Part shown: piece by piece, positions 8,265 through 19,800 of the stretch
How positions within the stretch are numbered: position 1 is the first letter of the stretch
Layout: every line of letters starts with the position of its first letter
Source: Petrimonas sp.
GTDB taxonomy: Bacteria > Bacteroidota > Bacteroidia > Bacteroidales > Dysgonomonadaceae
Direction of reading: 5' to 3'
Assembly (NCBI GenBank): GCA_012839475.1
Contig: DUNG01000057.1
Location: forward strand, 1 to 64,000
Length of the DNA stretch: 64,000 nucleotides
Notes under the pieces: generated by a model
Seen by the model: only the letters and a program-made list of their open reading frames with translations
Told to the model about the DNA's origin: nothing
Database searches by the model: none
Position numbers and translations under genes: made by a program

Positions 8265-9863
8265 TTAAAGTGTAAGTTCTAACTGAACAATTGATTTTGA
8301 AGGCAACTGAATGGTTAATTTGCTTCCGCTTATTTTAGCATCACTAAAATCTTTTACATTGACGGTGTTCGGATTATCAAATGTATTGTGATCTTGTATC
8401 TTTGCAGAGGTAAGTATTTTTCCGGTAACCTTTTTCGCCATAAAAGAGCCCAGGTCGCAATCTACTGTCTGCGCGTTGTTCAGGTCGCAGTTAACGAGCG
8501 TCACATGCACTTTGCCAGATTGATCGCGAGAAGCAGAAACACTAATTGCATCAATTTCCCTAGCAGCTTGTTGACCACCTTGACCCCTTCCCGCGGTTGT
8601 CTGGACGAGTTGTGGCGGTAATTGAATTTTGTTGCTGATAACCTGAATGGGCAACATGGTTGCATCTTGATGAACCTGCATCATGTGAAACACCCAATAG
8701 GTTGGTGTGAGCAGCATTTTTTCCTTGTCGGTTAGGATGACAGACTGCAGCACGTTAATTGTTTGCGCGATTTGAGCCATGGAAACGCGATCGCAATGCT
8801 TGTTGAACGTGTTTAGAGAAATACCGGCTACAATAGCATCGCGCAGGGAGTTTTGTTGATAGAGAAATCCTGGATTGGTTCCTGGTTCTACTGAATACCA
8901 TGTACCCCATTCATCGACAACAAGGCCAATTCGTTTATCAGGATCGTAGCGATCCATGATTGTTGAGTGGCGGGTGAGTAACTCATCCATACGATAAGCG
9001 TTTCTGATGACACCATAATAATCCGCCTCATCAAAAACAGTTGCAGCCCTTGAACCGCCTTGTGCTTCACTAAGGGCTGGCCGGGTATAATAATGTAGTG
9101 ATAATCCCTGCATCCGGTTGGCCGCTTTCTGCATCAATACTTCCGTCCAGTTATAATCAAAAGAGTTGGCTCCGCCTGCAATACGATAAAGGCGATTGCC
9201 GCTAAAGTTACGGCAATAGGTGGCAAATTGCTGATATTGGTCGGCATAGAATTCGGCAGTCATGTTTCCTCCACAGCCCCAGTTTTCATTTCCAACTCCC
9301 CAAAATGTGACCTTCCAGGGCTCTTCGCGTCCGTTTGCTCTACGGAGGTTAGCCATCGGGCTTTCACCATCGAAGGTGATGTATTCAATCCACTGGGCCA
9401 TTTCCTGAACGGTGCCACTACCCACATTACCACAAATGTAGGGCTCTGTTCCAAGTTGTTCACAAAGGTCTAAAAATTCGTGCGTACCAAAGCTATTGTC
9501 TTCCACGACACCTCCCCAATGTGTATTGACCATTTTTTTACGCTGATCCCGGGGACCGATACCATCCATCCAGTGGTATTCATCGGCAAAGCAGCCGCCA
9601 GGCCAACGCAAATTTGGGATTTTGATATCTCTCAATGCTTTTACCACATCGTTTCGAATACCCCGTGTGTTGGGAATAGGTGAGTCTTCACCTACCCAGT
9701 AGCCTTCATATATACAGCGACCCAAATGCTCGGAAAAGTGACCGTAAATATGCTTGCTGATTTGATACTGACCTTGATCGGCGTTCAAGCTCATTTTGTT
9801 CTGCGCGTTCAGGCTCAAAGCGAAACCCACAGCCATTACAATCGTTAATAATTTTACTTTCAT
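8265..9863 (-). CDS. GH51 alpha-L-arabinofuranosidase
   Basis: A 532-aa exported enzyme that removes terminal alpha-L-arabinofuranose from arabinan, arabinoxylan or arabino-oligosaccharides. The signal peptide ends near LNAQ (about residue 21). GH51 landmarks are all present: [16 protein letters not shown] (39-54), [14 protein letters not shown] (85-98), the acid/base E193 in WGVGNENWG and the nucleophile E318 in [10 protein letters not shown]-terminal beta-sandwich follows (about 390-532). Its length is normal for the family. It follows SusD by 44 bases in the same orientation, so breakdown products imported by the two SusC/D pairs are probably trimmed by this enzyme in the periplasm. Confidence 0.95.
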   Translation of the reverse strand: MKVKLLTIVMAVGFALSLNAQNKMSLNADQGQYQISKHIYGHFSEHLGRCIYEGYWVGEDSPIPNTRGIRNDVVKALRDIKIPNLRWPGGCFADEYHWMDGIGPRDQRKKMVNTHWGGVVEDNSFGTHEFLDLCEQLGTEPYICGNVGSGTVQEMAQWIEYITFDGESPMANLRRANGREEPWKVTFWGVGNENWGCGGNMTAEFYADQYQQFATYCRNFSGNRLYRIAGGANSFDYNWTEVLMQKAANRMQGLSLHYYTRPALSEAQGGSRAATVFDEADYYGVIRNAYRMDELLTRHSTIMDRYDPDKRIGLVVDEWGTWYSVEPGTNPGFLYQQNSLRDAIVAGISLNTFNKHCDRVSMAQIAQTINVLQSVILTDKEKMLLTPTYWVFHMMQVHQDATMLPIQVISNKIQLPPQLVQTTAGRGQGGQQAAREIDAISVSASRDQSGKVHVTLVNCDLNNAQTVDCDLGSFMAKKVTGKILTSAKIQDHNTFDNPNTVNVKDFSDAKISGSKLTIQLPSKSIVQLELTL

Positions 9864-9907
9864 GTCGTTAAAAAATTAAGGGGTTGATGATGAAATAGAG
9901 TTTAACT

Positions 9908-11698
9908 TTATTCTGATAACTCCCATCCAGGGTTTTGTCCCAGGTTCGGAGCTTTTTTCACTTCACTATCCGGGATAGGAAAATAATAGCTTTTTGGGGA
10001 TAACAACGTTCGTTTTGGATGTAATTGAGCCGGACCGTAGTTATACACGATATCCTCGCCTGGAGTGACCCGTACGCCATAGATATTGTAGCACTGCTTG
10101 TATCGTGGCAGGCTTTTTTCACTCTCCATTGTTTGATTTTCAAACAACTTCCAGCGACGTTCATCAAACCACCAATGGTCTTCGAAGCATAACTCTACAC
10201 GACGTTCGTTGCGAATACGTTCGCGTAACTGTTCCTGGGTCATACCACCGTATGGTGGCATCCCTACTCGTGCCCTCACTTCGTTTACGTATTGGTAAGC
10301 GTCACTAGGCCCATATGCTTCATTGATGGCTTCTGCTGCATTAAGTAAAACCTCTCCGTATCGGAAAATAGGGAAAGCGTGCAGGTAATTGACGGGCACC
10401 TTGAATGACATGTTGTTAACGTACTTTTTAGGGTAATAGCCAGTGTAAGTTCCACCGTGCAATGACTGAAAGTCCCTGCCATTCGGGTAGGAAACATCTA
10501 TCGGGCGCTCTTCCTCTTGTACCGGATCACCCCAAATGGCGCCGTGATGCAGAATCGTTTGAGAAAATCGAGGATCACGATTTACATAGGGGTTCTGCTC
10601 GTCATACGATGGGTCTTCGTCAATAGGCAGTCCATTCAGTGTTTCATAGCTGTCCACCAAATTCTGTGTAGGGTTTGCGCGTCCAACCCCGGTTGCAGCA
10701 CCCTGGAATCCTGGAGGAGACATCTCTGTCTCAATCGAGTTCATTAACCTGACGAACGAAGTGAGAATAAACTCATCGTTCAGGAAAGGAGTAACAATAA
10801 AGCACTCGTAATAATTCCTGTTGATATCATCATCTGCCGTGCGGTATAGTTTATAATTGAAAGGTTCATTACTGTTCTTCTGGATCAAATCCGTTGCAGC
10901 CGTTGCTGCTTGCTGCCACAATGTTATATCATTGGTGGGGTTGTTAAGCGGCGATGCCCTGTAAAGCAACGCTCTTGATTTCAAGGCATACGCTGTGGCC
11001 CCATTAACGCGTCCCCAGTTTTCAGCTTCATTCGTGTAACGGTAGGGTAATGTATTCTTAACGGCGTCACACTCGTCGGCAATCCACTTCAAAACATCGG
11101 CAACCGGTACACGTGACATGTTCATTTTCTCTGTTTCATCTGAACCTAACACGATAGGTATTCCTTCCTCATCGTCACCAATTATTGGTATGGGTCCAAA
11201 CCAGCAGGTGGCTTCAAAGTGAAAGATCGCACGGAGGAGCCGTGCTTCAGCCATATAGCGATCATAGAGCTGACTGTTGTCATCGTTCGTTACCGTGTTA
11301 CCCAACACCGATACACGCGCGTTTTTCATCAATTGGTTGGCTGCTCGAATTCCCCTGAAATGTCTTGGCCAATAATCAATGGCAAACCAGTGATCTGCCG
11401 CTGAATAGCCATCAGTGAGCACGCTGTGATAACGGTGTACGTTCCAGTATGAAATCGCGTTGTTTGTCATTAGGTCGTGAAATGCTCCCCTGAACTGTGC
11501 ATCACGCCTAATCCCGTGAAATGGATCCGGCAAATTAGAATAAACATTCGCTAGAAATCTACGGGTGTTCTCAACACTGCTGAATACATTTTCTTCGGTG
11601 AGACTCAGGTCGACTTCCTTGTCAAGAAAATCACTACAAGAGGTATTCCCAAACACCAAAAGCAACGTTATAATAAATAATGCAATTTTTTTCATCAT
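9908..11698 (-). CDS. SusD/RagB-like glycan-binding lipoprotein
   Basis: A 596-aa surface lipoprotein with a lipobox ending NTSC (about residue 21) followed by DFLDKE, the usual SusD start. Tetratricopeptide-type helices such as YMAEARLLRAIFHFEATCWFG and YALKSRALLYRASPLNNP, a closing segment FRYGEVLLNAAEAINEA and RNERRVELCFEDHWWFDERRW are all characteristic. It partners the SusC at 11727-15005, capturing oligosaccharide at the lid of the transporter. The 28-base spacing implies co-transcription. Confidence 0.95.
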   Translation of the reverse strand: MMKKIALFIITLLLVFGNTSCSDFLDKEVDLSLTEENVFSSVENTRRFLANVYSNLPDPFHGIRRDAQFRGAFHDLMTNNAISYWNVHRYHSVLTDGYSAADHWFAIDYWPRHFRGIRAANQLMKNARVSVLGNTVTNDDNSQLYDRYMAEARLLRAIFHFEATCWFGPIPIIGDDEEGIPIVLGSDETEKMNMSRVPVADVLKWIADECDAVKNTLPYRYTNEAENWGRVNGATAYALKSRALLYRASPLNNPTNDITLWQQAATAATDLIQKNSNEPFNYKLYRTADDDINRNYYECFIVTPFLNDEFILTSFVRLMNSIETEMSPPGFQGAATGVGRANPTQNLVDSYETLNGLPIDEDPSYDEQNPYVNRDPRFSQTILHHGAIWGDPVQEEERPIDVSYPNGRDFQSLHGGTYTGYYPKKYVNNMSFKVPVNYLHAFPIFRYGEVLLNAAEAINEAYGPSDAYQYVNEVRARVGMPPYGGMTQEQLRERIRNERRVELCFEDHWWFDERRWKLFENQTMESEKSLPRYKQCYNIYGVRVTPGEDIVYNYGPAQLHPKRTLLSPKSYYFPIPDSEVKKAPNLGQNPGWELSE

Positions 11699-11726
11699 AT
11701 TATTGTTAAGTCGTATGTTTTTTACA

Positions 11727-14700
11727 TTAAAAACAGAGGTTTAATCCCAATGAGAAGGTACGAACTTTTGGATACCACCAAACATAACTCATCGGTTTAT
11801 CCGGATCCATGTCTTTTGGCAAATTACTCCAAGTTTGTATGTTATAAGCACTGAAATAAAAACGAAGGTTTGTCATATTCGCTTTTGCAATAAGCTTCTT
11901 TGGGAATGAATAACCCACTTCGATATTTCGAAGCGACCAATAGTCACCGCTACGAATCCAAATATCATTTTGATAAGTACCTGTACCCCGGTCACTACTC
12001 ACGGGTTCATAACCGCCATAAACCGGTCTTGGCCAAGAGGCATTTACATTGCGCGGATCAAACGGGTCATCAGTGTGGTACCCCCATACATTAACTACTT
12101 CCTGAGTACCCATGTTACCCCAGCCAGACCATGCCATTGCTGGCGATATAAATACCGATCGGTTTAAATATGCATTCATAACCACACGGGCATCAAAGCC
12201 CTTGTACCCAAAACCAAGTGTGAATGATGGGATTAAATCAGGGATAATCGTGTATCCTGAAGGTATCATATCGTTCACATCAATTTTTCGGTCACCATCC
12301 AAGTCTTCAAACACGGCAGTTCCCAATAGCTGTTTACCGCCGGAAGCAATATTGTAGGGATATTTGTGTGGATTGTCAATCGCATCCTGATGACTGGTGG
12401 CAATTAAATCAGGGTCAGTTGCCCATTCTACGAACTTGTATAAATTCCATCCCCCAACGGTTCTATTGAATGCACCCTCATAGAGAGCTGACACCGAAGT
12501 GTAATCGCGGATGCGATCTCCCTTTCTAGCTTGCCATGGGACATTGGGTGTGGTTTCATCCAAATCAACAATTTTGTTTGTATTATAAGTAACTCTTCCT
12601 TCGAAAAAGTAAGAGAAGTCATTTATTTGATTTCGATGACCCAGTGTCACTTCGTAGCCTTTTGATTCAACTTTACCATATGAATCATTGGCCACTGATA
12701 CCCCGAATAAGCTTGGAATGTTAGAACGTGCTACCAAAATGTTCGAGCGCCACTCTTTGAAAGCGTCTACCGAACCATACATTTTCCCGTTCCACCCATC
12801 GAAATCCAATCCGATATTTACCATGTCAGAAAGCTCCCATATGCTGTTTTTATTTCCAGCCTGTACTTCCCGAACACCATTTACAACGGATCGAGAAGTA
12901 CCAAAAGTATATATGCGAAGAGGGTTCTCCGTTGACGTGTCTTCAAAGACGTTTTGATACGGGTAACGGGAGGTTTCAGCCATGGTTTCCGACATACCGG
13001 CTCGCCCATAGGATGCACGCAGTTTTAACAGGTTCAAGTTTTCATGATTCAGCCAACTTTCTTCGGAAAGTATCCATCCTAAAGATACGCCACCAAACGT
13101 TCCCCAACGGTTACTCGGGTCAAAGTTGTCATGTCCCATTCGAGACAAGCTTCCCGAGAAAATATAACGGCTGTCGTAGACATACATGCCTTGCCCGTTA
13201 AACGACAGGAAGCGTTTGGATGACTGGCTGCCTTGAGATCCGGTATTATCCATGTTCATATAGGTTCGAACAAATGCGCGGGCGTCAATATAGTGCATGC
13301 CAAAGCTTCGGTTAAACAAGAGACCCGCATGAAAATTGGTGTTATAAGAGTTCCCACGTTCCTGAGCTGATGGATTACTTAACGCGGAATAAGTGCGATT
13401 TCGTCTTAGTCTAAACTCGCTAACGTCGGTGACACTTTCATCCGCGTAATTATAATTAAACATATCCAAGTCGCTGCTCTGAGCCATCCGGAACACATCG
13501 TATGAATCAAAGCTTATCGTTGCATAAGCTTTTAATCCCTTAACCAAATCATTTAAATCACCTGTTAAGGTAGCCGTAGAGTAGACATTACGGCGGCGGT
13601 TCTTATCTAATCCCCGCCCGGCGATGTGCCACAAGGGGCTTTGTGCCGTGCTTGAACGGTAATCCAGACCCTCGGGTGTTTTTTTTGGCTCCATCGGATT
13701 CGCTTCCACGGCACCGAATGTTACAAGACCAAACACCCAAATGTTGGGTTGCTGAATATAGTCCATCCGCCCTCCTAAATCTAGCGACACGTTTAAATAT
13801 TTGTTCACGTCAATATCAACGTTCGTGCGTAGGTTAAACCTGTTCAGGTTATGTTGGGTGTTGTAATTTTTATGATAGTTTGCATACTCATTGTTCCATA
13901 TACCTTCCTGGCGAAGGTAAGACGCGGACACGTAATAACGTGTACTTTCCGTTCCCCCACTAATTTGAAAGTTCGTTTTATATATGGGGGCATTCTCGCG
14001 GTAGAGATCGTCAAACCAGTCTGTATTGAAATATTTATACTGATCTACTCCCTCTAATTTTTCACCTGCAACAACGCGGCGGTACATCTCGATCTGCTTA
14101 TCGGTATACATACGCGCTTGTCCACTTAATTCCCTTACCCGGTTGCGGGTAATCGCCATCTCATAAGAGTTTTGGTTTTGCATACGGTTCGTCCTCGACT
14201 GGAAGCCCACTTCTTGAGCGAACTCAATTTTTGTTTTTCCGGGCACCCCACGCTTTGTGGTTACCAAGATGGCACCGTTTGCTCCCCTCATTCCATAAAT
14301 AGCTGTTGCAGCAGCATCTTTTAGGATGGTGATGTTTTCAATAGGATAAGCATCTAAAAACGAAAGGTCGCGTTCTACATTATCAACCAGTATCAGCGGT
14401 CGGCGCGCGTATATGTTTTGGGAACGTAATCCACGAATGTAGATTTCCGTTTCTGACCAGCCAGGTTCACTGGACCACTCGTAAACCGATACGCCCGTTA
14501 CCGTTGAGGTGAATGCGTTCTGCAGGATGGTTATCGGGTGTTTTTGCAACTCCTCACCCGTTACCGCTGAGGTTGATTCGGTCATGAATTTTCTTGGTTT
14601 ACGACCGAAAGGTACCGGCATCGTCTGTTCGTACTCTTCCAACTCATCTTCCATTACAACAACGTAATCGGTGCCGAATTCTGCGAAACTGGAGGCTGTC

Positions 14701-15005
14701 TTGTAACCGATGCTTGTAACGATTATCTCATCACCAAGTGCCACGTTGCTTAAACTGAATTTCCCGTTCTCATCTGATAGGACAATGTTGCTCTGTTCTG
14801 CAATGTTTATTATGGCTCCAGCTATAGGTTCTCCTTGTGAATTCACAATCTGACCCTCTAGTAAACGCCGTTCAACTTGGCGCTGTCTTTGAGGTGACCG
14901 TTGTTGTACTCTTTCTTGAGCTGTGATCGAAAAAGTCACTAATAACAGGCTCCCCATTAAAAGGAATTTACCTGCTCTTACCAACTTGCTTTTTATATTA
15001 TTCAT
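11727..15005 (-). CDS. SusC-like TonB-dependent transporter (second pair)
   Basis: A 1092-aa outer-membrane SusC-type transporter. It has a signal peptide (to about residue 29), a Gln/Arg-rich spacer (QRSPQRQRQVERR, about 35-47), a carboxypeptidase-regulatory-like domain (about 49-125), a plug (about 140-255, ending AILVTTKRG) and a barrel. There is no STN domain, so it transports without signalling to a FecR protein. The link between regulatory domain and plug (MPVPFGRKPRKFMTES) lacks the usual GYGTQ motif of its neighbours, so it is not a recent copy of them. It lies 27 bases after the SusD of the first pair. Tandem SusC/D pairs with GH51 enzymes recall the arabinan locus of Bacteroides thetaiotaomicron. 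Confidence 0.94.
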   Translation of the reverse strand: MNNIKSKLVRAGKFLLMGSLLLVTFSITAQERVQQRSPQRQRQVERRLLEGQIVNSQGEPIAGAIINIAEQSNIVLSDENGKFSLSNVALGDEIIVTSIGYKTASSFAEFGTDYVVVMEDELEEYEQTMPVPFGRKPRKFMTESTSAVTGEELQKHPITILQNAFTSTVTGVSVYEWSSEPGWSETEIYIRGLRSQNIYARRPLILVDNVERDLSFLDAYPIENITILKDAAATAIYGMRGANGAILVTTKRGVPGKTKIEFAQEVGFQSRTNRMQNQNSYEMAITRNRVRELSGQARMYTDKQIEMYRRVVAGEKLEGVDQYKYFNTDWFDDLYRENAPIYKTNFQISGGTESTRYYVSASYLRQEGIWNNEYANYHKNYNTQHNLNRFNLRTNVDIDVNKYLNVSLDLGGRMDYIQQPNIWVFGLVTFGAVEANPMEPKKTPEGLDYRSSTAQSPLWHIAGRGLDKNRRRNVYSTATLTGDLNDLVKGLKAYATISFDSYDVFRMAQSSDLDMFNYNYADESVTDVSEFRLRRNRTYSALSNPSAQERGNSYNTNFHAGLLFNRSFGMHYIDARAFVRTYMNMDNTGSQGSQSSKRFLSFNGQGMYVYDSRYIFSGSLSRMGHDNFDPSNRWGTFGGVSLGWILSEESWLNHENLNLLKLRASYGRAGMSETMAETSRYPYQNVFEDTSTENPLRIYTFGTSRSVVNGVREVQAGNKNSIWELSDMVNIGLDFDGWNGKMYGSVDAFKEWRSNILVARSNIPSLFGVSVANDSYGKVESKGYEVTLGHRNQINDFSYFFEGRVTYNTNKIVDLDETTPNVPWQARKGDRIRDYTSVSALYEGAFNRTVGGWNLYKFVEWATDPDLIATSHQDAIDNPHKYPYNIASGGKQLLGTAVFEDLDGDRKIDVNDMIPSGYTIIPDLIPSFTLGFGYKGFDARVVMNAYLNRSVFISPAMAWSGWGNMGTQEVVNVWGYHTDDPFDPRNVNASWPRPVYGGYEPVSSDRGTGTYQNDIWIRSGDYWSLRNIEVGYSFPKKLIAKANMTNLRFYFSAYNIQTWSNLPKDMDPDKPMSYVWWYPKVRTFSLGLNLCF

Positions 15006-15032
15006 GTTTGTATACTATTTGTAGTTTAAAGA

Positions 15033-16880
15033 TTACCAACCTGGATTATTTGTCATGTTCGTTTTCCACACCTCCCCTTCGGGTATCGGGTAGAGATACA
15101 TTTTCTCCTGAAATACCCTGTTTTGAACAACTTTGCGTGTTATGGTCCCGTTGGCATCCACGTTGATACCGTAGATGGGACGAGATAATGCCTCTACTGC
15201 TACATTCCACCGGCGTACATCCCACATGCGATGCTCTTCGAACGCCAACTCGACATTTCGTTCCTTACGGATAAAATTGCGCATATTATCTTTTGAGGTG
15301 GTTAAATCATCCCTGTTTGCTACACTACCGGTAATACCCGCACGTCCGCGAACCATGTCGAGCGCCTTGTATACCTCTTCGTTTGGCCCTTGTGCTTCAT
15401 TCAAGGCTTCCGCGTAATTTAGAAGAATTTCCGCGTAGCGGATAAATGTCCATAAGCGGTAGGCTTGCTGTGAATGCTCATTGGCCAAAATAGCCTCAGG
15501 TATATATTTGCGCATATAATAACCAGTTTGTGTGGCATTAGCATTGCCTACAGGATTATCGCGTTGGCCGTGGATGACATTGATAACTCCATTACCCCAT
15601 CTGTTGCCATGATATAGAATAGTAGCAGCTAAGCGCGGGTCACGGTTTGCCCATGGGTCGGCATCGTTATACCCGCTTGCCGTGTTTATTGTAGGAGCAT
15701 TTGTAGCACTGTTGTAAACAGGTGCACCGGTTGCGTCATATTGGGCAAACGGAGATGAACCGTCAATCATATCATACATGTCAACCAAGTTTTGGGTTGG
15801 ACAGTTTCCTCCGTTTCCACCCTCGCCCACAGGCGTATCGTTCCGTATATCTCTCCAGCCAATCGTGGCACTACCTCCAGAGCTGTTTCGATAAAAAATA
15901 ACTTCACGGTTATTGCCCGTAAAAGCGGTTCTCAGTAACGCGTTGGTATAAGGATGAATCGCACCGTCGGAGGTGGTAAACAAGCTAAAATTCTCTCCAT
16001 GGGTATCAATGAACTGTTTGGAAGCATCGGCAGCCTGTTGCCAGGTGATGCCTGACTCCGCACTGTAACGTGGACTGGCCATGTAGAGCATTATGCGCGA
16101 GTATAACGCGCTGGCGATCGGTTGTCCAATACGTCCTGCACGTGCTGAAGCCCATGCATCTTTATAACTCAATAACCCTGGCTCACATTGTTTCAACTCC
16201 TCGAGAATAAAATCCACAACGTATTCTTTTACCGTTGGTCGTTTGTTGTACTTGCTTACCAGCAAGTCCCCGTCGTTAGGATCAAGAGGTTCTTTCACGA
16301 TAGGAACAGGACCATAACGTAAGAACAATTCCCAATAAAAAAATGCGCGTAAGAAACGTGCCTCGGATGTATAGTTCATTTTATCCGTTTCATATTGCGT
16401 GTCACTCAAGGACGGGTCTTTAGGTACCGACTCAATACGGGTTATAATCATATTCGTTTTACGGATGGCGGTGTAATAGTGATCCCACGTTCCGGTAAGT
16501 TCTTCCATAATCCCATCTTGGCCGGATTCTCGCCTCGCGGCATTAATTTGAGAAACAGACCAAGCGGAAGTGTTTCGTCCCGAACCGTAATAATTGCCCA
16601 CATTGAAGGTGGTTCTAACCCCCCCCCAGGAATAACTGGTCATCGCTAAATCGGTAGCCGCGTCTAACCATGAGTTGTAAAAACGGCAACTTCCATCTCG
16701 CAGGTACTTATACGTATCATTGTGGTATCGCACCATTAGGTTCCAGCTATCAAAAACCATTTGTTCCGTCATTTCATTACTTGGTTGTTTGTCCAAAAAG
16801 TCACCGAACATGTCTGCACATGATGTGGTCAGCGTGACAAAAACCATTAACGTAAGTAGACTTTTTATAATTTTTCCCAT
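15033..16880 (-). CDS. SusD/RagB-like lipoprotein (first pair)
   Basis: A 615-aa surface glycan-binding lipoprotein with a lipobox ending TTSC (about residue 20) and the SusD opening DFLDKQPSNEMTE. The central SEARFLRAFFYWELFLRYG helix, the FIRYAEILLNYAEALNEAQG segment and RKERNVELAFEEHRMWDVRRW near the end identify the family. It follows its SusC (16895-20206) after 14 bases and precedes the second SusC by 27, so the two transport pairs form one transcription unit. Confidence 0.95.
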   Translation of the reverse strand: MGKIIKSLLTLMVFVTLTTSCADMFGDFLDKQPSNEMTEQMVFDSWNLMVRYHNDTYKYLRDGSCRFYNSWLDAATDLAMTSYSWGGVRTTFNVGNYYGSGRNTSAWSVSQINAARRESGQDGIMEELTGTWDHYYTAIRKTNMIITRIESVPKDPSLSDTQYETDKMNYTSEARFLRAFFYWELFLRYGPVPIVKEPLDPNDGDLLVSKYNKRPTVKEYVVDFILEELKQCEPGLLSYKDAWASARAGRIGQPIASALYSRIMLYMASPRYSAESGITWQQAADASKQFIDTHGENFSLFTTSDGAIHPYTNALLRTAFTGNNREVIFYRNSSGGSATIGWRDIRNDTPVGEGGNGGNCPTQNLVDMYDMIDGSSPFAQYDATGAPVYNSATNAPTINTASGYNDADPWANRDPRLAATILYHGNRWGNGVINVIHGQRDNPVGNANATQTGYYMRKYIPEAILANEHSQQAYRLWTFIRYAEILLNYAEALNEAQGPNEEVYKALDMVRGRAGITGSVANRDDLTTSKDNMRNFIRKERNVELAFEEHRMWDVRRWNVAVEALSRPIYGINVDANGTITRKVVQNRVFQEKMYLYPIPEGEVWKTNMTNNPGW

Positions 16881-16894
16881 AAGAATAAAGTTTA

Positions 16895-19800
16895 TTAGAA
16901 TCTAATATTAACGCCAAAGTTCACAGTCTTCATAATCGGATACCGATTGGAACCATTGCTTTCGGGATCAGTCAGTCCATTCAGGTGATCCCATGTAAGC
17001 AAGTTGTTGCCGTTTACATACAGTCGACATTCACTCATGCCAACTTTTTCAGACCAATCTGTCGGTAAACGGTAGCTCACTTCGACATTCTTCAATCGTG
17101 CGAATGCCCCATTTTTCAAGAAGAACGAGTTTAAACGCTGGTTGTGGTTTGCATAAGCATCGTAGTGCAACAACGGGTATTTCGCGTTGGCTAAGTTGTC
17201 CGCTTCGCTCTTTGATGGATCCCAACGGTCCAAATGGATCTTTTTCACTTTGCCACCATCAACAAAAGCAAACATCGCTTCTGCATCATAGAAGCGACTC
17301 ACGTGACTAACTCCCTGGAACATAATATTGAAAGACCAGTTCTTATATCCACCACCTAACGTAAGCGCCAGCATGTTTTCGGGAATATCACTATAGCCGA
17401 TAAAGGTTTCGTCTCTTTCATCGATTATATTGTCGCCATTTACATCTCGGTATTTAAAATCACCAACATTTACTACACCAAAAGATGAAGTGGGTAATTT
17501 GCCACTATCCAGATCGGCCTGTGTAACAAATCCGTCCACAACCAAGCCGAAGAACTGATCAATCGGGTGTCCCTCGCGTTTACGGTAATCAGTTTTAAGT
17601 TCTGGCTCATCCATTTCAAGTATTTTATTCCTGGAATGTGAAAACATTAAACCGGCATTGTAGTTGATTCCATTACTAAGGCGTTCATTGAATTTTAACT
17701 CTACCTCAATGCCTTTGTTTTGGGTTTTACCTAAATTGCCAGCAGCCATGACAACACCCACCCATTGGGGTTGGGTCAGGTACTCCGTTAATATATCGTT
17801 TCGATCTTCGTAGAAAAACTCAATATTTCCAGTCAATTTCTGTAATAAGCCGAATTCAAGTCCAAAATTGTACTTGTTGGCGGTTTCCCAAGTCACATTG
17901 TAATTTGGATATTGGGTTTCGTAGATACCGGTGGTTGGCGTCGTACCAAAATAATAGGTATTGCTGTTTTGTAACCATCTTTCTTCGTATAGAAATCGTT
18001 GCCTGTATTTGTCGTTACCCACCTGACCGTAAGAAACGCGGAGTTTCAGGTTGTCTAACCAGCTTTTAGCATTTTCCATGAATTCCTCTTCTGTAATGCG
18101 CCATCCCAAGGCAAAGGAGGGGAAAAACCCGAATCGTTGACTTCCTTTCTGAAAGTTTTCTGAACCGTTGTAGCCGGCATTTATATCAAACAGGTAACGT
18201 CCCGCGTACGCGTAAGTAGCCCGGCCAACCAAGCCTTGATAGCGTTGAGCCAACTGGTTTCGGTTACGCAAATCATTCTGATTATAGAGTAGCATGCCGG
18301 TTACTTCATGTACCCCAAATGTACGGGCATAGTTCAATTGTAACTCGATGTAGAGTTTTTGGATTGCCTGGAAACCGGATGAATGTGACAATTGGGTGTC
18401 GCTGTTAAATCGGTTGTATGCATCAAAACTTGTATGGTTTGCACGATCATTTAGCTCGTACGTGGCAAAATCTGCACTGAAATTATTCCTATGCATATTC
18501 TGATAGTCAAAGGAAACCATTCCTCTTGTGCTCAAGCCCTCAGTCAACCATCCCATATCATAATTCAGGATATAATTGGACTCGATGATGGCCATTCGCT
18601 CCTTAAAGTGACCTCCTTTCGCTAAACGAGCCACGATATTGTTTTGATACTGTGAGCTGCCACCATAAAGATTGATGACTTCATCCCCTTGCTTTACTCC
18701 CGGATAATATACGGGGAAAATCCAACTTGGGGTGTGGTTAATTTCATAAAAAATTTCACTTAAGCGGGGCGAGTCCATCGCGTTAGGTCCAAAACGTCCC
18801 TCGAAACGCGTTCCAAAATTGATTGACATGGTTAGATCCTTCGTCATGAAAAAGTCCGTGTTGACACGAAAAGCACTGCGGTTAAAGCTGGGGCTTGAAC
18901 TATTTCCATACATATCCTGACTCAGGTTCTTAATCATGGAGGCTTGCTGGTACATCTCACCGGATGCATAATATCGCATTCGCTTTGTTCCGCCCCTGAT
19001 GCTAAGATTGTATCGTTGCGCAGGCGCTACCTTGTCCAATACTTCGTCGTGCCAGTCAACATCCGGATATAGTAAGCGATCTACTCCACTTAACTGGCCT
19101 TCGCTTGCTTTCCTATACATTTCGATATCGTTAGCCGAATATTGGGAGGGAAGCCCGTCGTTTGCCAGTGCTTCTTCGAGTAACTTGACTGACTCGTAGG
19201 AATTAAGGTAGGTATCTTCGCGTGTAGGACTTTGAAATTGCCAGTTAGCTGTAAGGCTCACAACCGGTTTCTCATCGCGACCACGCTTGGTGGTAATTAA
19301 CAAAACGCCATTCGCACCGCGAACTCCGTAAACAGCGGTTGCCGATGCATCTTTTAATACAGAAATAGATTCAATATCATCGGGTGCGATTTGTGAGAAC
19401 GGGCGTTCCACACCATCTACCAGTACGAGTGGTTGTGAATCGCTGGCAAAAGTCGCACGACCACGAATAAAAATAGAGACGTCATCTGAACCTGGAGACC
19501 CCGAAATTTGCGAAGTAAAAAGGCCACTAATGGTGCCTGACATCGCTTGTGATATATTCGCTGAAGGGGATCGGAGAATGTCATCCGATGATAAAGTCGA
19601 GATAGCCCCCACGACGCTTTCCTTTTTCTGAGTTCCGTATCCCACAACAATTATTTCCTCCAGCGCCCTGGTATCTTCTTCTAGTGCCACGTTAAACGTG
19701 CTCCTTCCTTCAGTTCGGATGTTTTGTTCCAGATATCCGATATAGGTGATTCGGATGGTAGCATTGGCTCCCACGTTTAACGAGAAATTCCCATCCATAT